From assembly GCA_003116995.1 (NCBI GenBank), contig BDSL01000101.1, positions 1 through 64,000 on the forward strand: a DNA stretch of 64,000 nt, written 5' to 3'. Source of the stretch: Yamagishiella unicocca. Taxonomy: Eukaryota > Chlorophyta > Chlorophyceae > Chlamydomonadales > Volvocaceae. Shown piece by piece: positions 1 through 11,155 of this stretch. Within the stretch, counting starts at the first letter, position 1. Every line of letters begins with the position of its first letter. The notes beneath the pieces were generated by a model. It ran no database searches, was not told the origin of the DNA, and saw only the letters and a program-made list of their open reading frames with translations. The position numbers were made by a program, and so were the translations under genes.

Positions 1-808
1 CGGTGGTGACACTATGGGACAGCAGCGGTGGTGACATGGCGGGACAGCAGCGGTGGTGACATGACGGGACAGCAGCGGTGGTGACATGGCGGGACAGCAG
101 CGGTGGTGACACGGCGGGACAGCAGCGGTGGTGACACGGCGGGACAGCAGCGGTGGTGACACGGCGGGACAGCAGCGGTGGTGACATGGCGGGACAGCAG
201 TGGTGGTGACACGACGGGACAGCAGCGGTGCGTGACACGGCGGGACAGCAGCGGTGGTGACACGACGGGACAGCAGCGGTGGTGACACGGCGGGACAGCA
301 GCGGTGGTGACACGGCGGGACAGCAGCGGTGGTGACACGGCGGGACAGCAGCGGTGGTGACACGGCGGGACAGCAGCGGTGGTGACATGGCGGGACAGCA
401 GTGGTGGTGACACGGCGGGACAGCAGCGGTGGTGACACGGCGGGACAGCAGCGGGGGTGACACGACGGGACAGCAGCGGGGGTGACACGATGGGACAGCA
501 GCGGTGGTGACACGGCGGGACAGCAGCGGTGGTGACACGGCGGGACAGCAGCGGTGGTGACACGACGGGACAGCAGCGGTGGTGACACGACGGGACAGCA
601 GCGGTGGTGACACGGCGGGACAGCAGCGGTGGTGACACGGCGGGACAGCAGCGGTGGTGACACGACGGGACAGCAGCGGTGGTGACACGGCGGGACAGCA
701 GCGGTGGTGACACGGCGGGACAGCAGCGGTGGTGACATGGCGGGACAGCAGCGGTGGTGACACGGCGGGACAGCAGCGGTGGTGACACGGCGGGACAGCA
801 GCGGTGGT
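1..808. repeat. 25-bp minisatellite, about 32 copies
   Basis: Tandem array of a 25-base unit with core ggtggtgac-a(c/t)gg-cgggacagcag. Variants alternate cacgg/catgg/cacga, and one unit near 230 is 26 bases. It begins before the window edge and stops sharply at about 808. Because 25 is not a multiple of 3, the frame rotates along the array, so the long open frame across it is a repeat artefact. It most likely lies in an intron or the 3' flank of the armadillo-like gene. Confidence 0.95.
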
Positions 809-991
809 AATTCCTGGGTCGTTGTGCGGTGGGATTTGCTGGATGGAGAGGAAAGATCTGGATGGAGATCAGCTGCGACATTGCCCTGTACTGCCTATGC
901 CCGGCCGTCAGCGAGTGTCCTCCTCCCCGCCCCAACCTGCCTGCCCTCTAGCCCCCATCACATCACCGCAGCCCCACACGGCCCCGCTCAC

Positions 992-3900
992 CTTCCCTCC
1001 GCGCTGGCCAGGTGCAGCGGGCAGGTGCCGTCACCTCGCGCCCGCAGCTCCGAAACCTCAAGCCGGGCAGCCGCAAGACGCGCTTCCAGAGATTCCTACT
1101 AGTGGGGAGTTGAAAACAGGCGTGGGGACTCGTGGAGTGATGTTGTGGTGTTGGTGTGGGGCTGTTCGATCCGGCCAGCAAGGCGAGGGTGCTAGGATGG
1201 GAGATGTGGGTTCGAGCACCCGAGGGGAGCGCATGTTGAAAACTGCCCAAGCCACCACCTCCACCTCCACCTACACCTCGCATTCGCCCGCCCACTCCAG
1301 ACCCACCGCAGACGCACCTGTTGCACAGCCGCCACCAGCCGTGTCGCGCGGCCCACGGCCCGAATCGCGAATCGGTGACGCTCCGCCTCGCTCCCCCCGC
1401 CGCCCGGTGTGCCCCCGCCCCGCGGCTCCGCCCCGCCGTCTCCGCCACCTCCGCCACCTTCGCCACCTCCGCCCGCCTCCTCGCCATCTTCGTCCACCAG
1501 CCGCAGCGCCTCCCCATTGGCCGCCAGCATCAGCCCGCACACTCGGCGCACGGCCAACGGGCTGGGCGGCAGTGACGCCGGCAGCCGCCAACCGCCTTGC
1601 AGCGGCTGCATGAACCCTTCCAATGCAGCGCAGCAGCAGTCCAGCGTCTCCGCCAGGAACTGCAGCCGGTGTAAAGATCCGCGGCCTGCGCCTGCGGCTG
1701 TAGCACAGGCACTGGCACTGGCAGTAGCCGACGAGCCTGCGCAGTCGCCCGAGCCCCTCACGTATCGCAACGCCGCTGCCAGCGTCGCAGCCGTCAGGCG
1801 CAACACCGTATGCCGTTGCCGCAGCAGCCGCTGACTGCGCTGCTGCGACTGCGACCGCGACATATCGTCCGCGGCGGTGGTGGTGGCGGCGCCGTTATCA
1901 CCCCCGCGGGCGTCGCCGCCGGGTACCCGACGGAGCAGCTGGCGGGCCATGTGGATCAGGTCGTGGAGGCTGTACTCCTCCCTGGTGGCGGCGGCGGCGG
2001 TGTCCAACGCGGACGCCACCACCTGCTCCAGGCTGCTGAGGCTGCGGGCGAGGGGGCGCGGCAGAGTGCGGGCAGCCTAAGGGCGTCGGGGCGGTACGGC
2101 AGGCAGTGAGGACAGCGCATCGGCGACCCGGGCGACCCGATGAGCTCAATAAGCCAGAACGATGGCTGCAAGATCCCCCCCCGCACGCATCCTGCACCAC
2201 AACACCAGGGCTTGAATGGGTACGGCAAGCACACATTCGCGCATGGCTCTGGCTCAGCACCTCGCGGCCCTTCCAGGCCCCATATCCCTAAACCCACCAC
2301 TCCTCCTCCTCCTCGCCCCAGGGCCATTCGGCCACTCGGAGCTCCGGCCGGTCCAAGCAGCGCGAGAGACACACCAACAGCGACACCTGACAGGACCGCG
2401 GCCAGCCGCTACCTCTCGCCGCCGTGACGGCCAGGGCAGCCAGCCCCGAAACCAGGTCTCGGAGCACCAGCGGAGAAGCCGTACCCCCCACGACCACGGC
2501 CGGCTGCTGCGGCAGCAGCAGCGCCGAAACCAGGCCCGCCGCCGCCTCCACCAGCGGCGGCGGGTAGTGGTCGCAGGCAGCGGCGGCGGTGGCGGCTTCT
2601 CTGCCTCCGCTGGTACTCGGCAGTAGCACCGCCAGGGCAGCCGCCAGCACGGAGGCACCTGCAGCAGGGGCAGCGGCTGTGGCTGCGTCACTCCCGCCGG
2701 CGCCTGGCGGCGCCACCAGGGCCGCAGCCACCTCCTTCAGGCTCCCGATCAGAGAGGTGCACAGCTGCGGTGCGGGGAAAGGCGGGTAGGATAGCACGGC
2801 TCATGATCTCGTTGCGTGGGTTGCATGGGACAGTGGTTGCATGGGACAGTGGTTGCATGGGACAGTGGTTGCATGGGACAGTGGTTGCATGGGACAGTGG
2901 TTGCATGGGACAGTGGTTGCATGGGACAGCGGGTTCTCTGACGGTTGCTTCGGAGCAACCCTGGCGGCCCTCCCCCTCCTCCTTACCCCCTCCCTCACCT
3001 GCAGCAGCAGCACGCAGCCCTCTGAGGTCACGTGGGGCCAGACGCGCGTCAAGCAAGAGTCAGCGGCGATCAGCAACCACCGCCACATCGGCTGCTGCTG
3101 GTGCTGCTGGTGCTGCTGGTGCTGCTGGGGCCACGGCCCCGCGGCAGTAGCGCAGCAGCAGCTGCGCAGCAGCGCCGCTGGTATCTCGGATCGCCGTCCA
3201 GCGGAGACCCAGTCGGAGGTCGCCAGCAGCAGCACAAGTTGCAGCGCGTCGGCTGCGGCGCCCTTTCGTGGCAGCTGTAGCAGCGGCAGCAGCTCAACGC
3301 CGTCGACGGCAAGGTGCTGGGTGGCAGAGCTGGCCAGGGCGGCGAACTCGGCCCCTGCCTGCCGCCGCGCCTGCTGCTGCTGCTGTGCCTGGCCCGACAG
3401 CGCTGCGAGTGTTGACAGCAACGCAAGTACGGCGCGCAGGGCGAGCCGTCCAGAAGATTCCTCGGCCTCCAGCTGTCGCAGACTCTGCTGCGGAGGGGAG
3501 GAGCCTGCCACCGCTGTAGCCAGGGCTGAGGCAGCTAGGTTCCGTACGCGCTGCCCCAGAGCCCTTACGCCGCTGCTGCTGCACGCGATGGACCGAGCCA
3601 AGTGCTCCACTCCATGACCCACGGGTCGGCGCGGCTTTGAGATCGCTGAGATCACCGGCGTCCCCGCGACCTGCTGAGTGGCCGCCCGACGCAGCCAGCA
3701 CGCGCAGAGCACCTGCATCGCCAGCTCGAACCCGTAAGGTGGGTCCTGCCGGTCCGCTGCTTCATTGCCACTGCTGCAACTGCTACTGCTGCCGTTGGCT
3801 GCGGTGGCGGTTGCGGTGGCTGTGGAGGGGTTGTAGGGCATGGGTTGGGGTGGAAGGCCGCCCATCCCCGTAGCCACCGCAGCTGCCAGGTCCTCCAGCT

Positions 3901-6900
3901 GCTGCTCGCCCAGCCTAGAGCGCCGCCGTTGGCGGATCAAGGAGGTTGCGCGTCAGGACGGGGGGGAGTTCTTAGGAGGCGGGGCCCAGATGGCCGAGGT
4001 TCAAAAGGAGGCCTCATACCGCCCTTCGCAAGTACCTGACCAGTTTCAGCCTCAAGCACCGGGAGCAGATAACGAACGAAAGCTTACTTGCACATGGTAA
4101 CTCATCATAGCCTTCAAAACGTGTGCCGGTTCCCGCTGCCATAGCGCCTCCACGGCCTCCGCATCCCCGGCAGCCACTCCGAAACCGCATCCCCGCTCCT
4201 CTGCTAGCCAGGTCAACCCGCCTTACCGGATCAGGGTGCGAGGACCCTCGTCCTGCAAGGCGCGCAAAGCCAGCGTCAGGCACCGCATCTCCGCAGAGAT
4301 GCCATCACCGTCGCCGCCGCTGCTTACTCCGTCGACGTCGTCGCTATCCCGCATCATTACCGCCACTGCTGCCTCGCTCGCTTCCGCTGACGTCAGCCGC
4401 TTCCCCGCGGCCGCCGCGGCAGTCACCAGCACCCTGCCTGCCAGCGCGCGAATCAGTCCCGGCAACCATGGCGGGGCCGCCGGAGCGCTGGCCACGTCAG
4501 CAGTGGCCGCAGACGCGGGGAGGGCAGTAGCGGACGAGCCCAGGCGTTCCACCAGCTCTGCGAGCAGCGCCATAGAAGCCGACTCGAGCAGCAGCACAGG
4601 TGGCGAAGCCGCAACAGAGGGCGCTCGCAACGGCGCCGCCTGACCTCCCACGCCGACGGTGCCGCCAGCGGCGGCAGCCGCCGCCCCGAGGGCCTGTACG
4701 GCGCACTGGCACACCACCGCGCCTGGCGAGCCGCTCGGCATCAGCAGGTCCGCCGCCGCCGCTGGGCAGACGCGCACGTGGGCCGTACACACATCCAGGA
4801 CCAGCGCCCGGCCGCTCGCCGAGAGGGCCCACCGCCGCGGCCGTCGCTGCTGCCTCGCTGGCTCGTCGTCGCTGCTGCCGCTGCCGTCCTTGACGGGGTG
4901 CGAGCGGGGCGCCATGAGCTCCCCGGCGGCCTCCAGCAGGCCGCACCAGAGCGCCGGCTGCGAGTCGCACGCATCCAGAAGCGCGAACTTGACCTCCCCC
5001 TCCGGCGCCACCGCCGCCAGCAGCGTCAGCAGCGTCAGCGCCTTGGCCCTCTGGCCCACAGCGCAGCCCGCAGCAGCAGCGGGCTCAGACAGCAGCACCA
5101 CGAGCGACTGTACGGCGCCTGACGCGAGGGCCTCGAGGGCGGCGCAGGTGAAGGAGTCCGAGCCCTTGGCGACGACGGCGCCGTCCACGGGCGTGTTTGT
5201 GGGCGGCCGCGGCTGCGCGGGTAGGCAGCCGCCCAGCGCCCGCCCTGCCCGTGTCGGCGGCAAGGTCAGCTCCAGATAGGACGTCGTCGCGGAATGATGG
5301 GCTGCGAACCCCGCTTTGCCGCTGTGGATGTTGCTCGGGAGCGCGGCGGAGGGCGCCGGCGGCAGCGTTGGCGCTAGGGACACAAAGATGAGGTACAAGC
5401 AGTCCAGCGCTAGCGACCTGGCATCTGGAGGCGCCGGTGGCGGCGACGACGATGCACCATTGGGCGCAGCGGCACCCTCGGCCGCTGCACAGCCAGGAGC
5501 GCAGGCAGCAGCAGCAGCAGCGCCGCCAGAGTCGGAGGCGCGTGGGGTCGTAGAGGGCGTTTCGGACAGCAACGCCCGCCAGTCGAACTGCGGCGGCGGT
5601 AGCGGCGCCAGTGCCGTCAGATCACCGCCGCCGCGCAACGACTCCACCAGTGGCGCAATCCCGCCGGCCGATACCACCATGGCGGCCAGGTCCAGGGAGG
5701 GTAGCTGCGACTCCTGGCAGCCAGCGGTATCGGAGCCGGCCTCTAGGATACCGCTGAGGGCCGCCAGCAGGGAGGGCGCGCGCCGGTGGCGCAGCAGTGT
5801 AGCGGTGTCACGGAGGGCCTCCGCCAGCTCAGCGGGCTGCAGGTCGGAGGAGCAGAAGGCGGGGTGGCAGGGGCCAGAACGGCGGCATGGCGGGTCCGGG
5901 ATCATGGGTCCCCGAGTCATAAGGCCCTCGTGCAGCGACTTCCACGGCAACTGCCGGCCGTCACAAGGCCCACAACAGGGGTGCGCAGCATGCCGTTTGT
6001 CGAACCCATTACTCATCCGCGGGCGGGTGAGAGTGGAGGCGCGGATGGAGGCGGAGGCGGAGATCTCACCTGCAGCAGCTGTAGTACCGCCCGTGGCTGC
6101 AGCGCCACAGCAGCCGACGCCGCCAACTCAATCGCCGGAGCAGCTCCGGCCCGGGTACCTCTGGGGGCTGCGGCAGTGGCCCTGGCGCCGCTGGCGCCGG
6201 CGTTGCCGTTGTCGTCGGGGGTGTGGGACGACGGTGAAGAGGAGGCGCCTCGGGCCAGTAGCTGCAGGCAGCGCTGTGTGACGGTCATGACCTCCTTGAC
6301 GTACGGCGACTCCTCAGGAGCGGTGCCCGGGGGAAAGGACTGCGATAGTGGGGAGAGACGATGCATAAGTTGACGTGGATTCGGGGCAAGGTGTGCAGGA
6401 GAATGGCCTGCACATGATGTGGCGTCATGAGGCTCCCTGATGGTGCTTTTCAAGTGCTTACCGCTTCCAGAAACACGCACAGCGAGAGTCCTAGTACTTC
6501 CGGAGACACCGTACGCTTGATGATGTTGCTTAGGCTCTCTACAACCCTGCGCTCATCGACGGCGAGGCGCAACTGCTCGTGGTGACAGAGCTGGAGCAGG
6601 CCACGCGCGGCCGCCCTCCGCTCCTCGGAAACGGAAGCCCCCACAAGCTTGATAAAGCAATGGTCTGTGACCTGTCGGGCGCAGAGCAATGAAAACCGAC
6701 ACGCATGAGTCAACTGGAGAAGCCTCTCTGACCGCCTCAACGCTAAACACCCGTCCTGTTTGAACACATTAGCAGTTATATTCGGTTTCTTTACTGCTTT
6801 TCTGCACTGCGATTCCTTTTCGCTGGTCCCACTCTAAACGCAACCCTTAATGGATTCCATCATTCATAGGGTACGTTGAACTTCCCCATGATCGTAGATG

Positions 6901-7209
6901 TACCTGCGTCAGGTTCAGAAGTCCACTCAATACCAGCTGTGGCATAGTTCCATCCATCAATGTCGCCGCGAGCCGCGACGGAGAACCATCAGCACTCCCG
7001 ATGTCCGAAAGTACGCTGGTTGCTCCCGGTGTAAAATAACCTCCATGTGAAAAGCTTCCGTAGTCCATCTCGAGCTGTGGATTCGACTGGAGTCGACCCG
7101 ACGATGCAGAAAGCCTTCGTTGCAGCAGACCGTCCTGTGCGGAGATATTGCTGCCATCCTCTGCTTCATCTTCCCTGTGCCCAGCCTCTGAGTTGTGAGC
7201 CGATAACAT
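992..7209 (-). CDS. Armadillo/HEAT-like repeat protein with coiled coil (multi-exon, 3' end off window)
   Basis: I do not recognise a specific family. Well-supported exons are 7209-6904 (start ATG, Ser-rich N-terminus ending in LVLSGLLNLTQ), 6671-6462 (helical, ARM-like: ARGLLQLCHHEQLRL and LGLSLCVFLEA), 6339-6070 and 5836-4227 (helical stretches such as LAEALRDTATLLRHRRAPSL mixed with Ala-rich linkers). Phases agree across these four. Further 3', coding pieces are visible near 4180-4093 (VEALWQREPAHVLKAMMSYH), 3900-3000, 2760-2290, 2020-1290 and 1095-992, the last a clear coiled coil (ESLEARLAAARLEVSELRAR). I could not settle the splice phase after 4227. The gene lies on the same strand as the HAD gene upstream, whose poly(A) signal is about 250 bp from this start. 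An ARM-type scaffold is an inference from helix pattern only. Confidence 0.6.
2817..2936. repeat. 16-bp minisatellite in an intron
   Basis: About seven perfect copies of the 16-base unit ggttgcatgggacagt inside the armadillo-like gene, between coding pieces. The unit is not a multiple of three, so intronic placement is expected. Confidence 0.93.
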
Positions 7210-7456
7210 GGTCGAAGACTTTTACACAGCGAGCTCCAACCCCACGTTCACATGTGACTACTACCGTGGTTCAATACGTTACTGCGCCAAACACTGATAA
7301 AAACCACAGAAGCTGACATGTTATCCATACAGCTTTAGGTAAGAGGTCCACATTTATGATAAACCTATAATCCAGTCGTGCCTCCGTACGCTTGCAACCG
7401 TCCCGTTGAAACGATGCCAGTTAGGAAAAGTAACTGTCCCCTATGGTAATCCAGCG

Positions 7457-7461
7457 TTACA
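7457..7461 (-). promoter_or_regulatory. TGTAA polyadenylation signal of the HAD gene
   Basis: TTACA on + (TGTAA on -) lies about 340 bases after the HAD stop codon. TGTAA is the usual volvocine poly(A) signal. The position implies a 3' UTR of roughly 350 bases, which covers the misleading open frame at 7510-7770. Confidence 0.5.
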
Positions 7462-7798
7462 GCAGATAATTTACTGCACAAAAGCTTTGACCGTATCATG
7501 CTTGAGGCGTCAGGAGGTCATACATCGCTCCACCAAGGGGCAACATTGGCCCATAGTCACTGGCAGCTGACTGACAGCGTAGCCATCCTCCAAGCCATAC
7601 AAAGCAACGTTTCCATTTAGTGGGCATAACCTTAGCAGCCGGAACTTGTGACGCGATGCCCCGGCGATGTCGCCTCCGCCCGCCCTGCTGGCGGCCTCTG
7701 CACACGACATGCGGATGAACGAGGAGACCTCTGGCAAAATACTGCACACACCGGAGCGGCTGAGGCGCAACTAACGCCTCCAATACAGCCCGCAAAGG

Positions 7799-10340
7799 CT
7801 AGCTGGCGATCTTGGGCGCCCCAGACGCGAGCATCTCGTTGAACTCACCCAAACTAAGCATCTGGATGCCTGGCTCACGGGCCGCAGCAGCGCGTTCCTG
7901 GGGCGTGTTGTATCCCCTGCGGAGCAGCAGTTGAGCACTAATAAGCACTATGCTAGTAACACCAAACCGCTGCCGCGATAAAGAGCTGCCAGCGATGGCG
8001 GGGGCAGCGGGCTATCGCGACAGCCATTGCGAGTGCCGACCTAATCACATTGGGAGGATGAAATCATGGAATGCTCGCGATCACTCTGCTCACGCCCACG
8101 ACCAAGCGCGCAGGCGGCTAGCCGCACCGCTCATTGCATTTTGCTGCTGCCCAGGATCTTCAAGAACAGGATTTGCAGCCCTTGCACAGCACGGCGCATC
8201 ACCCAGACAACATCGCGAGTCAGGTACCCGCCGAACCGCGCGGCGTGGCGCCCACCCACCAGTCCGCGAGGTACAGATTCCACCGTGAAGCCAGGTCCGG
8301 TGCTTTCCGTACGGCCAGCAGCGTGTCCAGTCGATCGTCAACAAAATGGAGCCGAGTTGTCGGGGAGGCACAGGCAGGGCGTTGTCCAATTATGCTGCAA
8401 AGGGGGGATGTCAGCGGCGGGGTGGGACGAGACATGTGGGTGCCACGGCCCCAAGAGGGACACTTGGCATCGTCGAGGGACGTTAATAGAGGAGATGTTG
8501 CGGGTACTTAAAGCTCAAGGCCGGGCCACGCCAACGTCCCATCGGCTCACTGGCTTCCGCCTGCTCCGCCAGCCGCCCTGATCAGCACCCGCGCCAATCC
8601 AACCGGCCCTCTCAGATGCACGGCACCACATGCTCACCGCAAGGTCTCTGCCTTCTTCTCCTCGGGCGGCAGCAGGGACGCGAAGAGGTTGGGCGAGTCA
8701 GGCGACAGGTCCATGCCCAGGACCGCGCGGGATAGGGCGCTGACTCGGTGTGCCGCCTGCAGCAGCCGTAGTTAGCAGCAATTCGCAGTTGGCAGCAATT
8801 CACAGGAGCCGTTGGCAGTAGCCCTTGGCAATAGCCGTTGACCAATAGCCGTTGACAGCAGCAGATCGCGGTCGCGAAAGGAGCTGCAGCACCATTCATA
8901 TAGCAACCAAAAGCATATGGCAATGTGGTCGGTATCAGCAGGGGCATCAGCAGTCTAACAATCCAGCAATCCAACTGTTAGCGTGGTTGAGGACTGGCGA
9001 CACAGCCAGCTGTGACCCGCCCCTACCTTAGAGGACGCGATGTAGATGGGGAAGGGGCAAGCACGTAGTGCCTCCGTCACGCCGTCGTACGGCACCTGCA
9101 GCGCCATCCACGACTCCGTACGGCTGTTCATCCATTCGTTGCGCACGGCCTCAAACACCTGCGCCGCGTAGGTTTGGGTTCGGCCGGGTCGTGTTGGGTC
9201 TGGTCGGGATGGTGGGCACAGGAAGTGTATCTGTGTATTTGACACGGCGCTGCGTTGCCGGGGTGGGCCGCAGCGATGCCGACGGGTAGCGGGGTAGGTC
9301 CCTGAAGCTGCCCCAGGGCACGGCAGTGACCCACTAAACCACAAGATCCTGGGCAGCCCCTGGCCTCCGGCTCCGTTACAGAGGGTGCCACCACCGCCCT
9401 GCCCGGACCCGCCTGCGTGATGCCGTCCTCGGACTCGTCCCAGCTGCTCAGCGACCGCCCCAGCTCCTCGTGCCAGCGGTGCAGGATTGCATCCAGGGTG
9501 GCGGGGCAGGAGGGATCGCGCAGGAGCAGCCTACATGCAGCGGTGGCAAGGGTGTTGGCGTTGGCGGGGACGGGCCCGGGACTCATGGCGGCAGCTTGAG
9601 CCAAGGCCCGGTGCGTGTGCTGCATTCAGCGGTCGCGGTGCCAACTAACAAACCGCCAACAGACAACCTCCAGATGCAATCAATGTGAGTAAAGTAACCC
9701 AATCAAGCCACATGCGCAGCTCTGAGGATTGGGTGTGTCTTCGGGCGGCGGTCACGCTAGTTGGGTCCTGAAGCCCGTGCTCACGACGTGACCAACCCTT
9801 CGCCACACTTAAATCGCAAGCACCTACACACCCCTGCTCTTCATTGCTCGCCCGTAAGGCTCTGCAGCAACTTTTGGCGCACAAGGGTGGACGCACCTGA
9901 GCAGCACCATGCTTTCAAAGCCGCGTACCAGCACGGGTCGCACCGTACGCATGGCCTCACGCAGCTTTGACCTCTTGTCCCCCGCGCCCAGCACCGACTC
10001 GTTGAACAGCTCCGGCCACCTCAGCGCCGCAGACTTGAATGCGGCGGCGGTAACCTGTGGCAGAACTTCCAGCAGAGTAGCGCGGGGAGGGGGTGCGATG
10101 GTGCCGAGGTCAGGCCACGGAGAGCAAGAGCAAATGGGTAGCGTTCCTCTGGATTTAGGTATGCAGCTATTTAACCTGCCTCGGGTTCTGAATCGACGAC
10201 CACGCCATCGAAGTCTAGCACAAAGACATCCGATGGCGACGACTCGACTGCAGCAAGGGCGTCGCGCTGGCCTGCCCGTGCCTGCAGATGTCGACAATAA
10301 TATTTACCATGTCTTCCTGTCGCCCGTCGGCATATAGTAG
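7799..10340 (-). CDS. HAD-superfamily phosphatase (phosphoglycolate-phosphatase-like)
   Basis: The N-terminal exon carries HAD motif I (DVFVLDFDGVVVDSEPE) with the DxD-type catalytic aspartates. Reconstructed exons are E1 ending 10180, E2 10054-9897 (VTAAAFKSAALRWPELF), E3 about 9600-9390, E4 9158-9027 (FEAVRNEWMNSRTESWMALQ, ending with motif II PIYIASSK), E5 8756-8638, E6 8394-8260 (motif III/IV region FVDDRLDTLLAV) and E7 7916-7799 (GYNTPQERAAA, stop TAG). Phases agree from E4 to E7. The LYLADWGYNTPQERA ending resembles uncharacterised HAD hydrolases of plants and cyanobacteria, so the substrate is unknown. The first intron appears to be GC-AG. The start codon and the E2/E3 acceptor are unresolved; the first ATG in frame gives a 5' limit near 10392. 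An organellar transit peptide is possible but not shown. Confidence 0.85.
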
Positions 10341-10858
10341 GCGCAGCTGGCCGCAAACTGAGCCGTGTTACGGGGCATTTGCCTAACTGCATGTCTCCTA
10401 GCTGTCAGAAATTAAAGGGAAAAGCATAAATATGTCTTTACGGGAAACGCTGCGACGAACTCATACGATGCAAAGGCATCTGTCGCTGAATCCAATATCA
10501 AGCTCAGCACCGGCGATCGGTCGCCCTGATCAGCACGGCGTGGCATGTTACATGCACCAATATATATGAAGCGACAGGTTGTACACTGCAGCGTAAGCGC
10601 ACGAAGCTTTCTTGCAGACCCAGGGTTCATGTATCGGTATGCAGTGCGCTTGAGTGGAAGATTTACACGCTTGCTGCGTTGCACCGATACAGTGTAAATG
10701 TCCCCCCCGTCCACTCTGTCCTCTGAATGTGACCTTGACGACGCCTCCTCCTCTATAACCTTTCCTCAACCAGCCTCAGCCTTCCTCAAAAAGAACTATG
10801 CCAGACGCTCACGAAGCCGAAGATGCCTGCCCGTTGAAGTCAATTCCTGAACAACTGG

Positions 10859-10863
10859 TTACA
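10859..10863 (-). promoter_or_regulatory. TGTAA polyadenylation signal of the J-domain ferredoxin gene
   Basis: TTACA on + (TGTAA on -) lies about 295 bases after the stop codon at 11156. Roughly 470-520 bases remain between it and the HAD coding region for the HAD promoter and 5' UTR. No other gene is visible in 10400-11150. Confidence 0.45.
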
Positions 10864-11155
10864 ATTTGCTTGGTTAAAACTTCCGCCGTGCATATCTTGC
10901 CTGCATATCTAGGAAACAACGCCAATCGCCGGCTTTCCCCCCTGTCCGTGACTGCTGTTGCTGACGAGTGCAGCCCGATGGGCGCCGTCCATGCATGTCC
11001 AGCATAACCTGGCATAACGTGCCCTAAAACATATTTACCGCAGGCCATCCACATAAGTACCGTATCCCAAAATAAGACAGGCGCAATTTCGAGAAATAAG
11101 ATAAGCTCAAAACAGGTGTATGCGTTGCAAAAATGGGACTTTTCCGAGTAAGGTT

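Noticed and set aside
1..808. CRISPR-like regular repeat
   Set aside because: Units abut with no unique spacers, and the context is a eukaryotic genome.
12..935. 307-codon open frame on - made of a repeated Cys/His/Pro peptide
   Set aside because: It comes from the 25-bp minisatellite. The unit is not a multiple of 3 and the peptide cycles through all three frames of the unit.
7510..7770. 86-codon - frame after the HAD stop
   Set aside because: Lies between the HAD stop and its TGTAA signal, so it is probably 3' UTR.
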